DNA of 64,000 nt from Moniliella sp. 'wahieum' (taxonomy: Eukaryota; Basidiomycota; Moniliellomycetes; Moniliellales; Moniliellaceae). The position numbers were made by a program, and so were the translations under genes. The first letter of the stretch is position 1. Every line of letters starts with the position of its first letter. Positions 1-12,641 of this stretch are shown here, one piece after another. The stretch is taken from assembly GCA_003971905.1 (NCBI GenBank), contig RSEE01000028.1, forward strand, positions 558,001-622,000, written 5' to 3'. The notes under the pieces are model-generated. The model was not told the origin of the DNA, ran no database searches, and was given only the letters and a program-made list of their open reading frames with translations.

Positions 1-1084
1 TGTGCTGAACGTAGGCATATGCTGAGAACGTCTGAACGATGTGTCCCTTTGAGAACGTTCAAGCTCTTGAAGAGCGCAATACGCACACGCGATAATCTCA
101 GTATTCAAGTTCACTACTGCATGCATAGTATGTCGGCACTCCATGTATTCGTATGCTCAAGATGCGAGGGGGACTAGAAAGGGCAGAGCGACCTACTAAT
201 CGTCCTTAGCTATACACACCTATTCATGCACCTCATCTGCCCAGGGTGTGCACAGCTTAGAATCGCAGTCAGCGCAGATTTGCGTCTTGGGGGACTCTCC
301 ACCATATCTCGCTCTGGAGCGCTGAGGCGTTGAAACGAGAGGGTCCGAAAAAATCAATGTCAAACATATATGCTGCCCCTACGGAGATGGAGGCAGGCAT
401 GCGTCCTGCTGCTACCGCATGGAATTGCTGGCGCCGGTTGGTCCGTCTGTAGGACGTTGTTGGCCCACCGCAAAAGCTCCTACACAGTGATACAAAGCAT
501 GGTGCCATGTGTAGCGTATGTGCAAAAGGCTGTCTACTCGATATATATATAGCCGACGATGCAATTCATTAATTGCGGCCGCAGTAACCACGGAGCATGT
601 AATAACCAGCAAAACCGACACTGTTATAACATGGTAAAAAATCCACATTTTGTAAAGTAAAAATCATCGGAGAGCTGCGGAGATCCGCCATCGCATGTAC
701 ACGTTACACGCAGGCCACACTACTCAGGAAGACCCCAGTCATCTCGATGTGGCCCCGCGTCTGTCTCACTATATGCAGGTCCTAGTAGGCATGAGATATG
801 CATGCAATACTCATATGCCACCTTCCCCATACTGCTATTATATAAAAGAGTATATATAAGCGAGATGATCGACGTCCTAGAATGCCGACACCAACATCTT
901 GATACTATGCGTACTGCCCTCGCTTCCTGTACGCCCTAACAAAAGAGAGTTGCCCCACAAATTGATCGTCACCGAGAAAGAAAGGAGGGCCACACATAAC
1001 CATCGATTTGTCATCCAACCCACACCAACGCCGAAAATAATGTTTGTGTAGTAGCTGGGCTAAATCCCACTGGGCCGACGAGGC

Positions 1085-1127
1085 AACTATTGTTAAGGAG
1101 ATGAGAAACTATTGTTAAGGAGATGAG
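1085..1127. repeat. 22-bp tandem duplication
   Basis: The 21-base string beginning AACTATTGTTAAGG occurs twice in a row with a period of 22 bases (1085-1105 and 1107-1127). No gene is adjacent. It looks like a simple local duplication. Confidence 0.85.
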
Positions 1128-1397
1128 AGGCATCGGATAATCCTTTGAGGAGTGAGAAGCCACAAGCTTTAGCCATTGAATACTGCTGAAGGAGGAGTGG
1201 AATGGAGGATGTGGTTCTGAGGAGAGGTACAGGAGGCTATGAGAAGGGTAGGGCCTTATATAGACGAGGGTACCGCGGAGCTGAGGAAGCTTCCGGGCGG
1301 ATAAGAGGGGTGATGACTATCACGCAGGATGGCATGATTGGGGCATCGCCCCAAACATGTTGTGGCAAAAAGAACGAAGGGAAGACTGGAGAGTTTA

Positions 1398-1645
1398 GGT
1401 GATGAGACCTGGAGTCCTGATGCACTGATGATCCTCGAGGGTAATGCAATCGCACTGGTAATGGCGGCAGTCTAAGTCAGCCAGCAACGCCTACTTGGTA
1501 GTGCAGAGGAACATCAAACAGATACAGTCGCCACCAGGGCTAGTAGGCTGCGGAACAAAAGGAAAACACAGAAGCGAGAGAAACAACGCGGAGAACTCCT
1601 ATTACCCCTGGGGAGGGACTGAAGTGCCGTTGGCCAAAATTCACA
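1398..1645. repeat. Dispersed repeat, copy A
   Basis: This segment matches 26706-26935 in the same orientation over about 230 bases with many small differences. Shared landmarks appear in the same order: a GATGAGA...CTGGAG..CCTGATG block, CCTCGAGGG, GCAATYGCACT, CCAGCAAYGCCTAC, CAGTCGCCA, GGCTGCGGAAC, ACAGAAGCGAGA, AACTCCTA, and a GGGGACT block near the end. No protein motif is visible in either copy. It is probably a decayed mobile-element fragment, but no termini or coding capacity could be identified. Confidence 0.7.
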
Positions 1646-3874
1646 CGAGAACCACCCGCGATGGCTACATTGAGCGAGAAGACGAAAAGGCGAAGGAAGA
1701 GTACCAAGAACGGGACCATCGATCCGTCTCTCGCTTGTTTATTATTCTGAACCTCGTGTCCAGCCCCCCAAAACTCCACCTAGACACACCATACTAGAGT
1801 GCCACCAATGGCACTATAGGCGACTGCCAGGGAGGTTCGGCCAGAGGACAACAATAGAAAATGCATCGTCCGGGGTCTATCATTTTGAGCAAGTGTGCTG
1901 TGATCCCGATGCTGTGGTATAGTATACTATCGCTGATCCTGATGAAGCGACCTTTGCGGTTGTACTTAAAAACCATCCACGTTCGCGGTCTCTGTCAGAA
2001 CCAAGGCTATAGCGTACTGTATATTCTGTCTGCATTTCAAGCTTTTAGCACTTCTGAGCTTTGGTCAATGTTCGCCATCATATATGAGAACTGATTAATG
2101 ATTGGTGGTGGGTCTGTTGTATTATACTTGTATTTATAGGACAGCAGCATGTTGATGCCCCATCATCGGGTTCAGTCTGAGCCATTCTTCTACACGGCGG
2201 TCTCCCATGTCATCGTTTGGCTGATCTCGCACTCCCATTTCCAACTTCTTCTCGTCCCAAGAAGCGCTTAGCTCTTTCCCTGTGTTCTTCTGCTTTTTCG
2301 CACCGCCTGCCTCTGTTTTCTCGTCTTCCCAAGAACGATTGTTACACATCCCTTGACTACCGTATCACTCTGGTCTCCCTCGCCTTTAGCCCTGATTGCG
2401 ACTACTAGACCTCGGTTATCGGTACTGCGGTTTCCACGGCTAGACCTTGTGTACCTGAGAGGTCAATCACAACGGAAAAATCGTATGCACACAATAGGAG
2501 TGGAGTGAGACAGCGGTACTATTACGAATTGGAATCCGCCGGCTGTCGAGAACGCGGTAGACGTGCCAATGCCCTGGCCCGACGCGTCATGACGTGCATC
2601 AGGCAGTAATGCAGCGAGGGCAGAATCTCAGGCAGCCAACTATCGATCATACGTACTATGTGTCGTAAATCGTCCCCACAGCCCTATATAATTAACGGTT
2701 CTCACGTTTGCCGCTTATCGATTCACGTTTTAAAGCGTGTAAAAAACGTTAACGTGTTTAACCGACCCGAACGAGTCATTTTCGCACTATACAACAGTCA
2801 ACCCACGCACACGTACACCACCGAGAGGATAACTATGCAGACTACTATTATATGTGGGCCACAGCAGTGGGGAGTACGGTGAGTGGCGATGAGTACTGGG
2901 TACTCATCAGACTGAGTTCCTACCAACTCCGACTGCTAGATATCCTCGAAAAATGTGGAGCTGGCGCCGATGTACTGGTGGTTTTGCACTGGCCTTGAAG
3001 AGGATGTATAGCACGAGGGGCGGCGGCTGCTGATGAGATTATATATACCTCAGTTACCCCCCCCCCCCCCGTTGCCGTTTGTGAGAGAGTATAGTAGAAA
3101 GACTGTGTGTGGATGTGCAAGTGCCACATATCAAAGGGAACTTCTGCCATCTTCGTCTCTTGCATCATGTTGCATCATACTCCCTTGGGACACTAGTTGT
3201 CGGCAGGGTGGTGCTCGCATGGCGGCGGCTGGTTAGCCATGAGCGCTGGGCGTGCCATGGTGCGTAAGCACCATTAGTCGCGCCGTCACGCGCACCAACC
3301 TGTCGACTGCTCTCAGGCCGATGCTGGTCTCGATCGTCCGGCCCCACTGGAGAGACAAAATGGGTGGCGAGCACAGGCGCTGCGTGTTGGATGCATGTAC
3401 GTAATCACAGCGGCGATTAATGACGTCGGTGGCAGGCGGGCAGTTGCGCACGTTGGGCCTGGGGCGGGGAATATTGAGGGCGCCGCAGGGTCTGAGATGT
3501 GCCTGTTTCGATCGCCCGCACTGTTCACGTTGGGCAGCGTTGCTTGCTGGCCTTGCGAGTCGGCCGACTGGGAGCAGCAGACGTTGCCTGTGGGCGCCGA
3601 CACGCGCTCTACCGTCATCGCAACACCACAGCTCCACCTCCATTCACCCAGTACCTTGGCGCTGCTGAGGGTCTGGCTCCCTGGCCTTGCTGCCCTCTGC
3701 TGTCTCGCCCCTCGCCCCTCGCACCTCGCATCTGGCATCTGGCATCTGTGCACCGCGCATCCGACACCCGGCGTCTGTGCCATTGGGTTCTGTTCACTGG
3801 CCTCTGTCCACTGGGCTTTGCCTTCTGGCCGCCGACCTCTGGCTCGGAATTCCGCCTCTCCACCTCCATTCGCC

Positions 3875-5858
3875 ATGCACGGCTCAAGCGCCAGCGCCAG
3901 GTCAAGCTCCAGTCCTAGTCCTGGAAACGCTGCTGGCGCCACCAGCCCCAATACACTACTGCCCCCCATTGCCGCGCTCTTCCCTCCCCCTACTACGCAT
4001 CCGCCCCTTCTCGCTCGGTCCCCGTCCCCGTCGCCTATGGCCAACTCCGTCCATCATGCGGAATCAAGTCCCGTCGTACCATCTCACTCAATAACCCTTC
4101 CACCTCTAGCTCCGAGCGTGCTTCATTCACTCATTTGGTTCTCTGAGTTCCTGGCCCTCTCGGCCAGTAGCTTCTCGTCCTCGGCGTCACTCCCTGTACG
4201 CCCCAAGCTTAGTTCGGTCCGAACATCGAGTCCAAACGCGGCGAACTGGTCCAGTAATTCGTCTGAATTGCTGCAGCGTCCTGTATCTCGGAGCCATCTG
4301 GCTCCGCCTGTACCGGCTGATCAGCCTACGCCTGAATCCCTTCTGCTTAATGCTCCGGGATTATCCCCACATCAATCACTCACTGAATCCCCCCTTCCTG
4401 ATGCAACAGCAACCACAAATTCTAGTTCGGGTGAGGGCTACTCCAACTCTTTCAGGCTCAAGCGAATCCGCTTCCACTTTCCCCCCCGTCCACATACCGA
4501 ACAAGAGATTTATTTTTGCGGCGCAGCCTCAGCGAAGGGAACTGAGTACCAGTGCGCCTCCGCCCTTAATGCCCAGAGGATATCATCCTTCTGGCATCAA
4601 CCTCAGCGCCGTCGAGCAGCATGACCTCATTTCTCCCGAGGGAGGACTGTCTCAGCCTGTGTATCCGCCATCTGCAAGACCAAGGCTCTCTAACCCCACC
4701 CAGTACAGCCTAATTGGCCAGACGCAGAGTACATCTCACCCACATCGTCCACCATGCCGGCCTTCCCAAGGATTGGGGGTGCCTCTATCTCGTTCTGCTG
4801 GATCAAATTTGGAGCCTGACTCGACAAGGGGAGAGGAGAGGGAAGGCGGCGTTTGCCCCCCTAGACTCTTGTTCCCCGACGCCCCATGACCTCGTTGCCA
4901 TCTCAACATTCGGTCTCTTTGCCTAGCATGATGGCCACGCCAATCTCTCCCCCAACTCGCGCATCTCCCTCGACACAAATGCACCAGCGCCAACTGGTCT
5001 TCCCCTAAATGAAGAACCATTGCTGGGCCTGCAGCGTCTGACCCTCAGTCTTTATGGGTACGGGAACTCCCCGAACTCCCCATCAAACCACGTATCCGTC
5101 CCAGTCATCCAGGGGTCTTCCAGGACCTGACTTGAGGCCATCACCCTCCGGTCTCCACCTCTCTAAGAATTCTGGCACCACGACTGCAAGTGGTGAGCCC
5201 GATATGCTTCAGCCCAGCCAGACTGCTATGCACACCTCTATTTCGGGTCCTTCGGGGGGCTCAGATTCGGGTGGAAGAGGGGTATGAGCAACCTCGGACT
5301 GGGCGAACAACGAAGCGAGCCAGGCGAGGTGGAGGGAGGAACATGCATTCTAGCTCCTCTGCTACCTCCCTGCCTACTGGAGGGAAGAAAAAGCTAGGCC
5401 GGCCCCGCAACCAGTCGGGACCGGCAGCTGACCATCCTGTCAGGCCAAGATGGGGGAGGGGCCGGTGGGACGCGCTCGTCCGCGAGAAAAACGTCGCCCT
5501 CTGCCCCAGGCTCGTCCCAAGCTGAGATGGGAGCCGATCCAGCTGCTTCGGGTGACGGGGACAAGGAAGCAACCCCAACACCTGCGACTAGTATCTGCAC
5601 CTACCTCCACCCCTGACGGGAGCTTACTGTGGCACACACTGCAATCGTCTCTATGACCTAGTCCGCCACCGTCAGATCCATGCCCGAGACGAGCTAAGGG
5701 CGATCGAGTCAGGAGCCCTCGCCCCCGAGCAAGCGCTCATCTGGGGCAAAGAGGTAGATCCGGCCTCTTCAGTATCAACAAGGTATGGATGTGCGACTGT
5801 GGTAGCGTCTTCTCCCGCAAAGATGCTGCTGCGCCACAAACGGCTTCGGGGTCACTGA
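3875..5858 (+). CDS. Swi5/Ace2-like C2H2 zinc-finger transcription factor
   Basis: About 660 codons, with frame changes near 4430, 4870, 5010 and several more before the end, so no single frame spans it. The first ATG considered is 3875 (MHGSSASARSSSS). Nearly the whole protein is Ser/Pro/Thr-rich and probably disordered. The C-terminus carries two zinc fingers. The first (about 5625-5680) reads YCGTHCNRLYDLVRHRQIH. The second (about 5785-5858) reads WMCDCGSVFSRKDA then LLRHKRLRGH after a one-base shift, and is followed directly by a stop. A CxCG...F.R.DALLRH finger at the extreme C-terminus is typical of the last finger of the Swi5/Ace2 family, which activates late-mitotic and cell-separation genes. 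The fingers are clear. The family assignment is inference, and the N-terminal limit is uncertain. Confidence 0.68.
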
Positions 5859-7194
5859 TCATCGATCAGTACTCAGTTCAGTACCACGCGCCACCTGGCT
5901 TTACCAAGTTTACTGGCGCTGTACCGGCCGTTTCTGTGGTATGCCCATGCTTCCGTTTTGGCTTATTTACTGGTGTTACCTAAACGCCCTCAATCCCTCG
6001 CCGCTTGTGCCCATTGTAGTCCCTGTTGTCGCGTCTTCCTTCCCGTTCTCGCATTTTGGTTTTTCTTTCTGTCACGGCGGCTGCACTCAAGCTCAAGGCG
6101 CTCAAGGCGTTATCTATTTGCACAATGAAGCTCCCAACTGGAATACTCAGACTATGGGTATGTTTACCGGTGGGGTCTTTCCGGAAAGATGTCTCCAAGC
6201 AAGGTGGCCGGCCTGAAGCTTGAAGGCTGGCCTGATGGGTAGATGTGTTCCACGTTTACCGCGCCCAACCCGCTGTTCCTTCTAAGAACAGCCCCTAGAC
6301 GTATCGGAGTGTTGTGCATGCATGGGGGATATCTGGCATGATGTATAACTCGCATCATGATGCATGGGCAAGGAGTAGCAGAGCACAGGCCAGGACGGCT
6401 GCTATTATTTAAGGGGGTGTGGCACGCGCCCTCTGCCACAATATGAAAAATGGCAAAGTGAAAAGATTCCGTGAGGTTAGGTGGCGTAGCTATAATGGTT
6501 TTAGACGCCATCCCTTTTAGTTTTGGCTGCCTCCTGTCCGTTTCTTGGATGGCCGGCGGGGAGTGTTCCGACTGAGCACAGAGAGGAAAGGGGCGGGAAG
6601 AGGGGTAGACGCGGGTGGTGGAATGAGCTTCGGCGCTGCACCACCAAGCCTCGGGACGCCGGCACGTGCTGGATTGGAGGGACTGCCACTGCGAAACCAA
6701 CGCAGCCAGCCTTGCCGCCACCCACTCCTTTCCATTCACAATTAAGCAGTCGGCGCCGCTCCGACGTTTTAACGTTCAGTTCAACGTTCAACGTACGTTC
6801 AAGCTGAAAGCTCCAATACAAGCTTTCGCGGTTTGTCCCATTTCGAAATGTACGTGTGAATCTCTGCTTTTGCTTTCCTCCACCGCCACCCACCCACACT
6901 CTCCAAGTTGCCCGCATCCACACCCCCGCCCCCCCTCCAACTCTCACCCATCCACTAAATTGCGCTACTCCCAATGTACCGTACCCGTCTCCCTCGCGGG
7001 GCCGCGTCCCGCAGGTTTGATCATGTATGTATTGGTATCTCTCGGATCTGGTATCAGGGCTTTGGCGTGGGCCCCTGTGCAGGTTCTGGGCTTGTACCAT
7101 CAGGCACCCTAAGTTTGGTATAGGGGTGCTGCCCTTGCCGGCTTGGTGTGCGCTACTGACATATCTATTCTTGGTCTATTAGGTCACATTTAGC
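5859..7194. other. Spacer and hexokinase 5' region
   Basis: No convincing gene. A cluster of AACGTTCA words lies at 6767-6805, and a pyrimidine-rich CCACC/CCC tract at 6880-6960 looks like a fungal promoter. A possible 5' intron runs from GTATGT at 7025 to TTAG at 7182, with CTACTGAC as a plausible branch site, just before the hexokinase start. Short ATGATGCA palindromes occur at 6335-6370. Confidence 0.5.
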
Positions 7195-8622
7195 ATGAAT
7201 AGCAGTGACAACACGATGCCCGAAGCACGGCAGGCCCACCTCGCGGCTGCTGGCCAAGTATACTGATCTATTCACCATCTCCCCCTCCCAGCTGCAAGAC
7301 ATTACTCGCAATTTTGTCGATGTCTTGCAGAACGGGCTGGACAAGCACGAACAGACGGTTCGCATGTTTGCCACCTACGTCTTTGGGTTCCCATCCGGGC
7401 AAGAAGAGGGCAAGTATCTTGCTCTGGACCTAGGTGGGACCAACCTGCGCGTCTGTCTTGTTGAACTTCACGGTAATCGCACATTTCAAGTGACACAGTC
7501 CAAGTTCAAGCTCACCGAGGAGCAGAAGCATTGCGAAGGTTCTGAGCTGTTCGACTTTTGTGCCCAGTGCCTCGGTACCTTTGTCGATGAGACCATCCCC
7601 ACAAGGCCGATGGTTCTTTAAACATCGAACACCGCATCCCTCTCGGATTTACTTTCTCCTACCCCATGGAGCAGGAACGGATTGATCATGGCGAGTTGGT
7701 GCGCTGGACCAAAGGGTTTGGCAATCCCAACACGGAGAACCAAGATGTGGCTGCTCTCTTCCGGGACTCACTTACCAAGTAAACATTCCTATCCGTCTCA
7801 CATCGCTCATCAATGACACCACCGGTACGTTGATTGCATCTCATTATACCAACCCGGATGTGAAGATCGCCTGCATTTTTGGCACAGGGTGCAACGCGGC
7901 CTATATGGAGCACGTGCAGGACATTCCCAAATTTACCAAGGACCACCCTGAAGTGAGTCTAGATGACGAGATGGCAATTAACTGTGAGTATGGTGCGTTT
8001 GACTCCTACCACCCCAAGTTCCTGCCACGGACCAAGTACGACGAAATGATCGACATGTCATCCAACAAGCCGACACGCAAGTGTACGAGAAGATGATTGC
8101 CGGCCTTTACCTCGGTGAAATCTTCCGTCTCTGCATGACCGAGATGGTCGATGAGGGATCGTTATTTGTCGGCCAGAACACATACAAAATCGAGTCCCAT
8201 TTGTGTTTGATACTGCGTTCCTCTCCCTCATGGAGGCCGATCGAACATCCGAGTTGCTTACCATCACTGGCCTCTTTGTTCACTTTTTTGGGTTGGAGAC
8301 CACCTTGGCTGAACGCCAGTTCCTTCGCAACTTGGCCAAACTAATTGGTACTCGCTCCGCACGGCTGTCAGCATGCGGGATCGCCGCCCTAGTCACCAAG
8401 ATGGGATACATTGAGGAAGGGTGTGGGGTAGGAGCAGACGGAAGCCTGTTCACCAAGTACCCTGGCTTTCCCGAACGCATCTCTCAAGCTCTCGTTGATA
8501 TCTTTGGTGAGCCAGGACGAAAGATCAAGCTGCACCAGGCAGAGGATGGCTCTGGTGTTGGCTCTGCCATCATTGCAGCCATGACCAAGAGCCGCAAGGA
8601 CCAGGGCAAGTACGACAACTGT
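7195..8622 (+). CDS. Hexokinase/glucokinase
   Basis: Phosphorylates glucose and related hexoses with ATP at the first step of glycolysis in the cytosol. The order of motifs is diagnostic. The phosphate-binding loop ALDLGGTNLRVCL is at about 7425, the sugar-binding segment LGFTFSYPMEQERIDHGELV at about 7645, the catalytic-Asp segment LINDTTGTLIASHY at about 7810, then FGTGCNAAY, and a C-terminal GSGVGSAIIAAM at about 8560. ATG 7195 or 7216 is the likely start, with a shift before about 7258. Further one-base deletions are at about 7613 (GGG to GG), 7780, 8072 (AA to A) and 8190 (GG to G). The reading frame runs past the usual end; GTAAGA at 8621 may be a donor to a tiny last exon or the true end may be frameshifted. 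The family is certain. Glucokinase versus hexokinase cannot be settled here. Confidence 0.95.
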
Positions 8623-8869
8623 AAGACGGCCTTGGACGATAATTGCTTTCTGCCTTGTCTCTCTATCCTGGCTCCTCCTCACCCAACTTTTCCTCCATCT
8701 CTCTTTTCACTCATTCATTCTGATCCTTTCTTGTCCGCACCCGCAAACTTATACCGCTACCATTACGATTCCCCGCGCCCCATTGGACCCCCTTGTGGGC
8801 TTGTGGCCTTCAAAGTGGGCCCCCCTCGCGCATATCCTCACCCCTCTCTTCCACATCCAGTGTGAGAGT

Positions 8870-9690
8870 TGTTTCACGACGATCTTCCATCCCTTTGGCG
8901 TTTTGGTTACATGATCGAGGTTGTTGCCCCACCTACCTGTTGTCGAGATCACAATTTCAATTTCCTTCGTTCGGCTCAACTTCAAGACAACGTTGATGGT
9001 ACTTTCGCTACGCTTTATTCCACACTTTCGTACCTCTCGCCCGACCGATTGACCGATCAGTGAGCAGATAGCATAGGCGGTAAACTGACGGTACGTCGTC
9101 GTCGGGGATCTAGGCGGCCACTAGCACGCACTACCAAAATCTGAGAGTAGTAAATATAAACGCTGTCCCCGATGTCCGACCACACTAACAGCGGTGACAG
9201 ACGATGCTGGCGGCACCGGGGGCAACCCATGAGCCAAAGGTCTGGAGCCACCGCCAAAATCTCAGCATTAAGTTCGCCCCTCTCCGCCTGCGGGGATTGA
9301 GACCAGGGAGCGATAGGCGCCACGAAAGGAGCCCAAAAATTCGGGAGAGGCTCATACAAAGTGTGCTCAGGAAGTTTGCGGGGGCGGCCACGGCGAGCGT
9401 TATAGGACAATGCTGAGAAGGAAATTTGTATCATCACTCCTACGTGTAATGATATACCTATCGGGCGTGCGAGGGACAATGCAAGGCTCTTCTGCGATGG
9501 CCAATGGACGAAGGTGCAGAAATGGTGGTGGCACATACATCGGACGCAAGATCGGTGGTCTGGCGGTTGACTAGCGGGCAAAAACCTGTTACGGGTTTGT
9601 TATAGGTGTTGACGCTGACGCTTTGGAGATCGGTTCAATTAGATAATCAACTAACTTGTGTGGAGTTATGACAGCAACTCATTACGTAGT
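8870..9690. other. Spacer with one uninterrupted minus-strand ORF
   Basis: The only notable frame is 9057-9581 on the minus strand (174 codons, no stop). It contains RRGRPRKL, which fits the AT-hook core (RGRP flanked by basic residues). It lacks other recognisable domains and a clear promoter. Since real genes nearby are broken by deletions, an intact frame is weak evidence. It may be a fragment of a DNA-binding or transposon protein, or chance. Confidence 0.25.
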
Positions 9691-9788
9691 GCTCTGATCT
9701 TCCAGTGGTTAGGAAGTAGGATTTTGAATCCCTCTGCTAAAGGTGGAAGAAACTTCCTGAAACCTGGGTTCGAATCCCAGTCGGAGCT
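9691..9788 (+). tRNA. tRNA-Gln (anticodon TTG) with a 26-nt intron
   Basis: The acceptor stem GCTCTGA pairs with TCGGAGC (one G-U). The D arm is TTCC-AGTGGTTA-GGAA. The anticodon stem TAGGA pairs with TCCTG, and the T arm is CTGGG-TTCGAAT-CCCAG. With the standard intron position after base 37, the loop reads TT-TTG-A / T, giving anticodon TTG (Gln), and the intron is 9727-9752 or within a base of this. The base before the acceptor 3' end is T, and CCA is not encoded, as expected for a nuclear tRNA. A T-run follows at once. That this is a tRNA is very likely. The isotype depends on the intron placement. Confidence 0.88.
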
Positions 9789-9791
9789 AAC

Positions 9792-9798
9792 TTTTTTT
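9792..9798 (+). terminator. RNA polymerase III terminator
   Basis: Seven T in a row begin four bases after the tRNA 3' end, the usual Pol III stop signal. Confidence 0.85.
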
Positions 9799-10040
9799 AG
9801 CATGGTTGGCTAATTTTGGCAGGAACTGAGCCTCCCCGTGCAATGGGATGCCATATTTGCTGCTGAGAAACTTATGGGGCATGCTGACGTCATGCACGCC
9901 ATGCACAAGCCAGTTTCATATTTCACACTTGGCTGGCGCGCACCCTGCCTCCAAGGCAGGGTGAGCGATTAAGCCCAGGCAGGAGGTGGCTTATGTAACG
10001 CCTCGGAGGTATCAGTCCAGTGGCGTCCGTTATCTGCGCA

Positions 10041-10073
10041 GGGGTACGGTCTGGTACGGCCTGGTACGGCGCC
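10041..10073. repeat. Short GGTACGG direct repeats
   Basis: GGTACGGYCT is repeated about three times in tandem just upstream of the next gene. It may be a promoter element or a minor duplication. Confidence 0.6.
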
Positions 10074-10195
10074 TGTGCGTATCGGTAATCACTGCCTTGT
10101 TACCCCTCCCCCTTTCCTCTCTGCGCTCCTCCGCCCTCCTTTTGCCTCCTCAACCACCATCCCCTGCTGTCGGCCCCACAATAAGACGCTTCCTT

Positions 10196-12641
10196 ATGCT
10201 TTCATCCTCCCCCGTACACCCAGCGCGGCTCGTTTTCTCCCCGCCTTCTCATGAAGCTGCGCCTGACGACCTGGCCGAGCCCAGCGACGTGTCGAGCCTT
10301 GGCACATCCGAACTTGACGAGTATGACTTTCTACATGATGTCCTCCCGTCAGACCATGGCTGGGGATCAGAGACCCTGCTCTCTACTTTCCTTTCTGCCC
10401 CTCCCAGTCTACCATCGCCATCGCCAGTACTCGCGCCTGACGTGACCGATAGTCCGTCTGTGCGCCCAACAGTCGGCCCTCAACCGATCTTGATCTATCC
10501 TACACTACACTTTCAGCCGCAGTATCGACATCGGTTGACGTTCTGGACCTACCCCACCATAATTCCGGATTATTTACCTCGACATCTCCTTCTATCGAGG
10601 AGAGCTGGTATGCACCCACATGCACAGGCTTAGCCGGAACGGCTCCCACTCCAGTACAACCGTCAGCACCCCTTGACCGTTCTTGGAACTCGCGTCCCAG
10701 CAAGCTGTTTGACCCTCCATCTCATGAATTTTCTTTCGGGCGCACCCCGACCTATGTCGATGCTCATTTGCATGAGGTGCAGGTTATGGTTCACATTCTG
10801 TCCGCTTCATCGTCTGCTCGGGTTCTTTGCCCCCCGTCGTAGAGGAAATCCAAGCGTCATTGTCCGTGGCTTTCCCAACTCGCAAGGTAAGGCATACACC
10901 CTTCAGCCTTCCTGCAGCGAAGGCATTCCTTTGACTCTATTTACCCCTTTCATCTTTTTTTTTGCTCGCAGGTATCGGTGAATGCTACTACGGGAGTGTC
11001 CCTTCCAAGGGAAAGCAGGACGTTCTTTGTCATTGTGCCATTCACCCGGTGCCCCACCAACCTAACCGTTAATGGCCTTAACTCATTCCCCCCGGAGGCA
11101 ATCGTTCTTCCTGTCGTATTGCCTGACACTGCAAAGGACCAAGACATCTCATTTGTAAAGTGGGAGGAGAATGTTTGCTCAGGTCAGCGTGCCGCATCCA
11201 GTACGCAAGTTGTTGGCACGGTCTTGCCTCCTCTTTGCCTGAATGAGTTTGTCTGCGGAATTCGCCACGCTCATTGTGATCGCCGGGAGTGGGCTGGAAG
11301 GTATGTTTCTCTCAATCCGAGCGGTAAGGTAGGCTCGGTGCAGGCGAACGCTCCAGTCTCGGCAACAGCATCAATCCCTTATGCATCCCCTAACTCGTTG
11401 GTCGCGAAGCCTCAAGTCACAAAAGATGTGCGCGAGAGGGCATGTGCGGTCCAACTTCACTACCACATTTGTTGAACATAATGCAGCCTTTCGGCTGGAT
11501 TGTCTTACTTCTTCTCCCATTGCTAGGCATCGCGATCCAGCTAAGCCCTAGCGCTTGGTCAATGATGTCGTCTTTGTCTACGGCTCAACTGAGGTATTCG
11601 AACAGTGCGGAAGTGGGGCTTTCTCTCGCTTCGTGGGGTCCAAGCGGCATAGCGGTCACACCTACCCAGCCTGGTTCGGCATTGTGGTCCCGTGTTCATC
11701 AGACGCCTTCAAATGCCGTTTTTTCTGACGTGATCCTCTCTCGTCTCTACCAACGCTCGAGTCCCAACGAGTCATCTGTCATTTCTATGTCACCTAGTCC
11801 CACCCCTACAATGATGGACGACTGTGCCACCCACAACAAGGGCCGCATCTTGGCTGCCTCCTCCAAGGAAAACTACAGCACCAGAGCCAAGTTATCTTGC
11901 ACCTTGTACGTTCCCCTTCCATTTGGTAAATGAAGAGGTATTAATACCAGTTTCAGGGTTGGAAGAGAACCTCGAGGAATTCTGGAGCGACTGTGTTGCG
12001 ATGGAATCGGGAGCTCAATGAGTTTGTGATTCAGCTTCAGGAAGAAGGTATCTTGATCCGTGACTTGGTTGCCGAATGGTTCCCTTGCCTGGTCGGGTTC
12101 CTGGGGTGCTCACAGCGGCGGGGGGGGATCGGCTCACAACGTCGTTTCGTCGACGGCAGAGCGAATTCGGGCTCTGTCGACTTCACTGTCCAACTCGGTC
12201 CAACGGGTGACCAAGCAATCCGCCAAGGGAGCTCATACTACCCGTTTAAAGGCACAGAGGGATGCACTGATGTCAGCCCACAAGATCCATCAGATTTTTG
12301 ATGACAGTCTCATCACCTTGAGTCGCACCGCGCACTATGTGCACGATCACACACGCGATATGGATGTCCAAGCCCAGCATTCAGGCCGTTTTGTTGCAAA
12401 GAAGATGCATAGGTCCTTTGACCAAATTTGGTCCTATTCCTGCCGTCATGCCTTCAACGCCTACCGTGCCGTACAGAATTTCGAGTAGTGTCGCGGTTTA
12501 CTGGCCACGAGTGCAGAAGAGTACGTGTTTCCCTTTTCTTCCATGCTCAACTAACCCATTCCTCTTTGGTTATTACAGCACACACTTGAGGGGATCCGTC
12601 TGCAATCGGCACCTAACATCTACGTATCTGAGGACCGTTAG
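10196..12641 (+). CDS. Protein of unknown function, at least two introns
   Basis: ATG 10196 begins MLSSSPVHPARLVF, after a CT-rich leader. An acidic, Ser/Pro-rich N-terminus (DEYDFLHDVLPSDHG) follows. Intron 10887-10971 has donor GTAAGG and a long T tract before CAG, and it joins TRK to VSVNATTGV in frame. Intron 12521-12578 has GTACGT, CTAAC and TTACAG and leads to the end LEGIRLQSAPNIYVSEDR and stop TAG 12639. Between about 12060 and 12488 the frame is open and helical, with LKAQRDALMSAHKIHQIF and HSGRFVAKKMHRSFDQIWS. Several one-base shifts lie at 10600-11900. Codon use and introns argue that it is a real gene. I do not recognise the family. Confidence 0.6.

Larger units (their letters stand above)
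1..3390. other. Gene-free, repeat-bearing region
   Basis: I see no coding region here. The open frames are under 110 codons, overlap on both strands and resemble no family I know. The stretch holds a 22-bp direct repeat (1085-1127), one copy of a longer dispersed repeat (about 1398-1645), and a run of 14 C at 3057-3070. Around 2700-2760 there are several ACGTT/AACGT words like those in other spacers of this window. Confidence 0.6.

Noticed and set aside
3313-4044. 243-codon minus-strand frame
   Set aside because: Antisense to and upstream of the zinc-finger gene; composition is repetitive (GARGEGR-type) with no motif.
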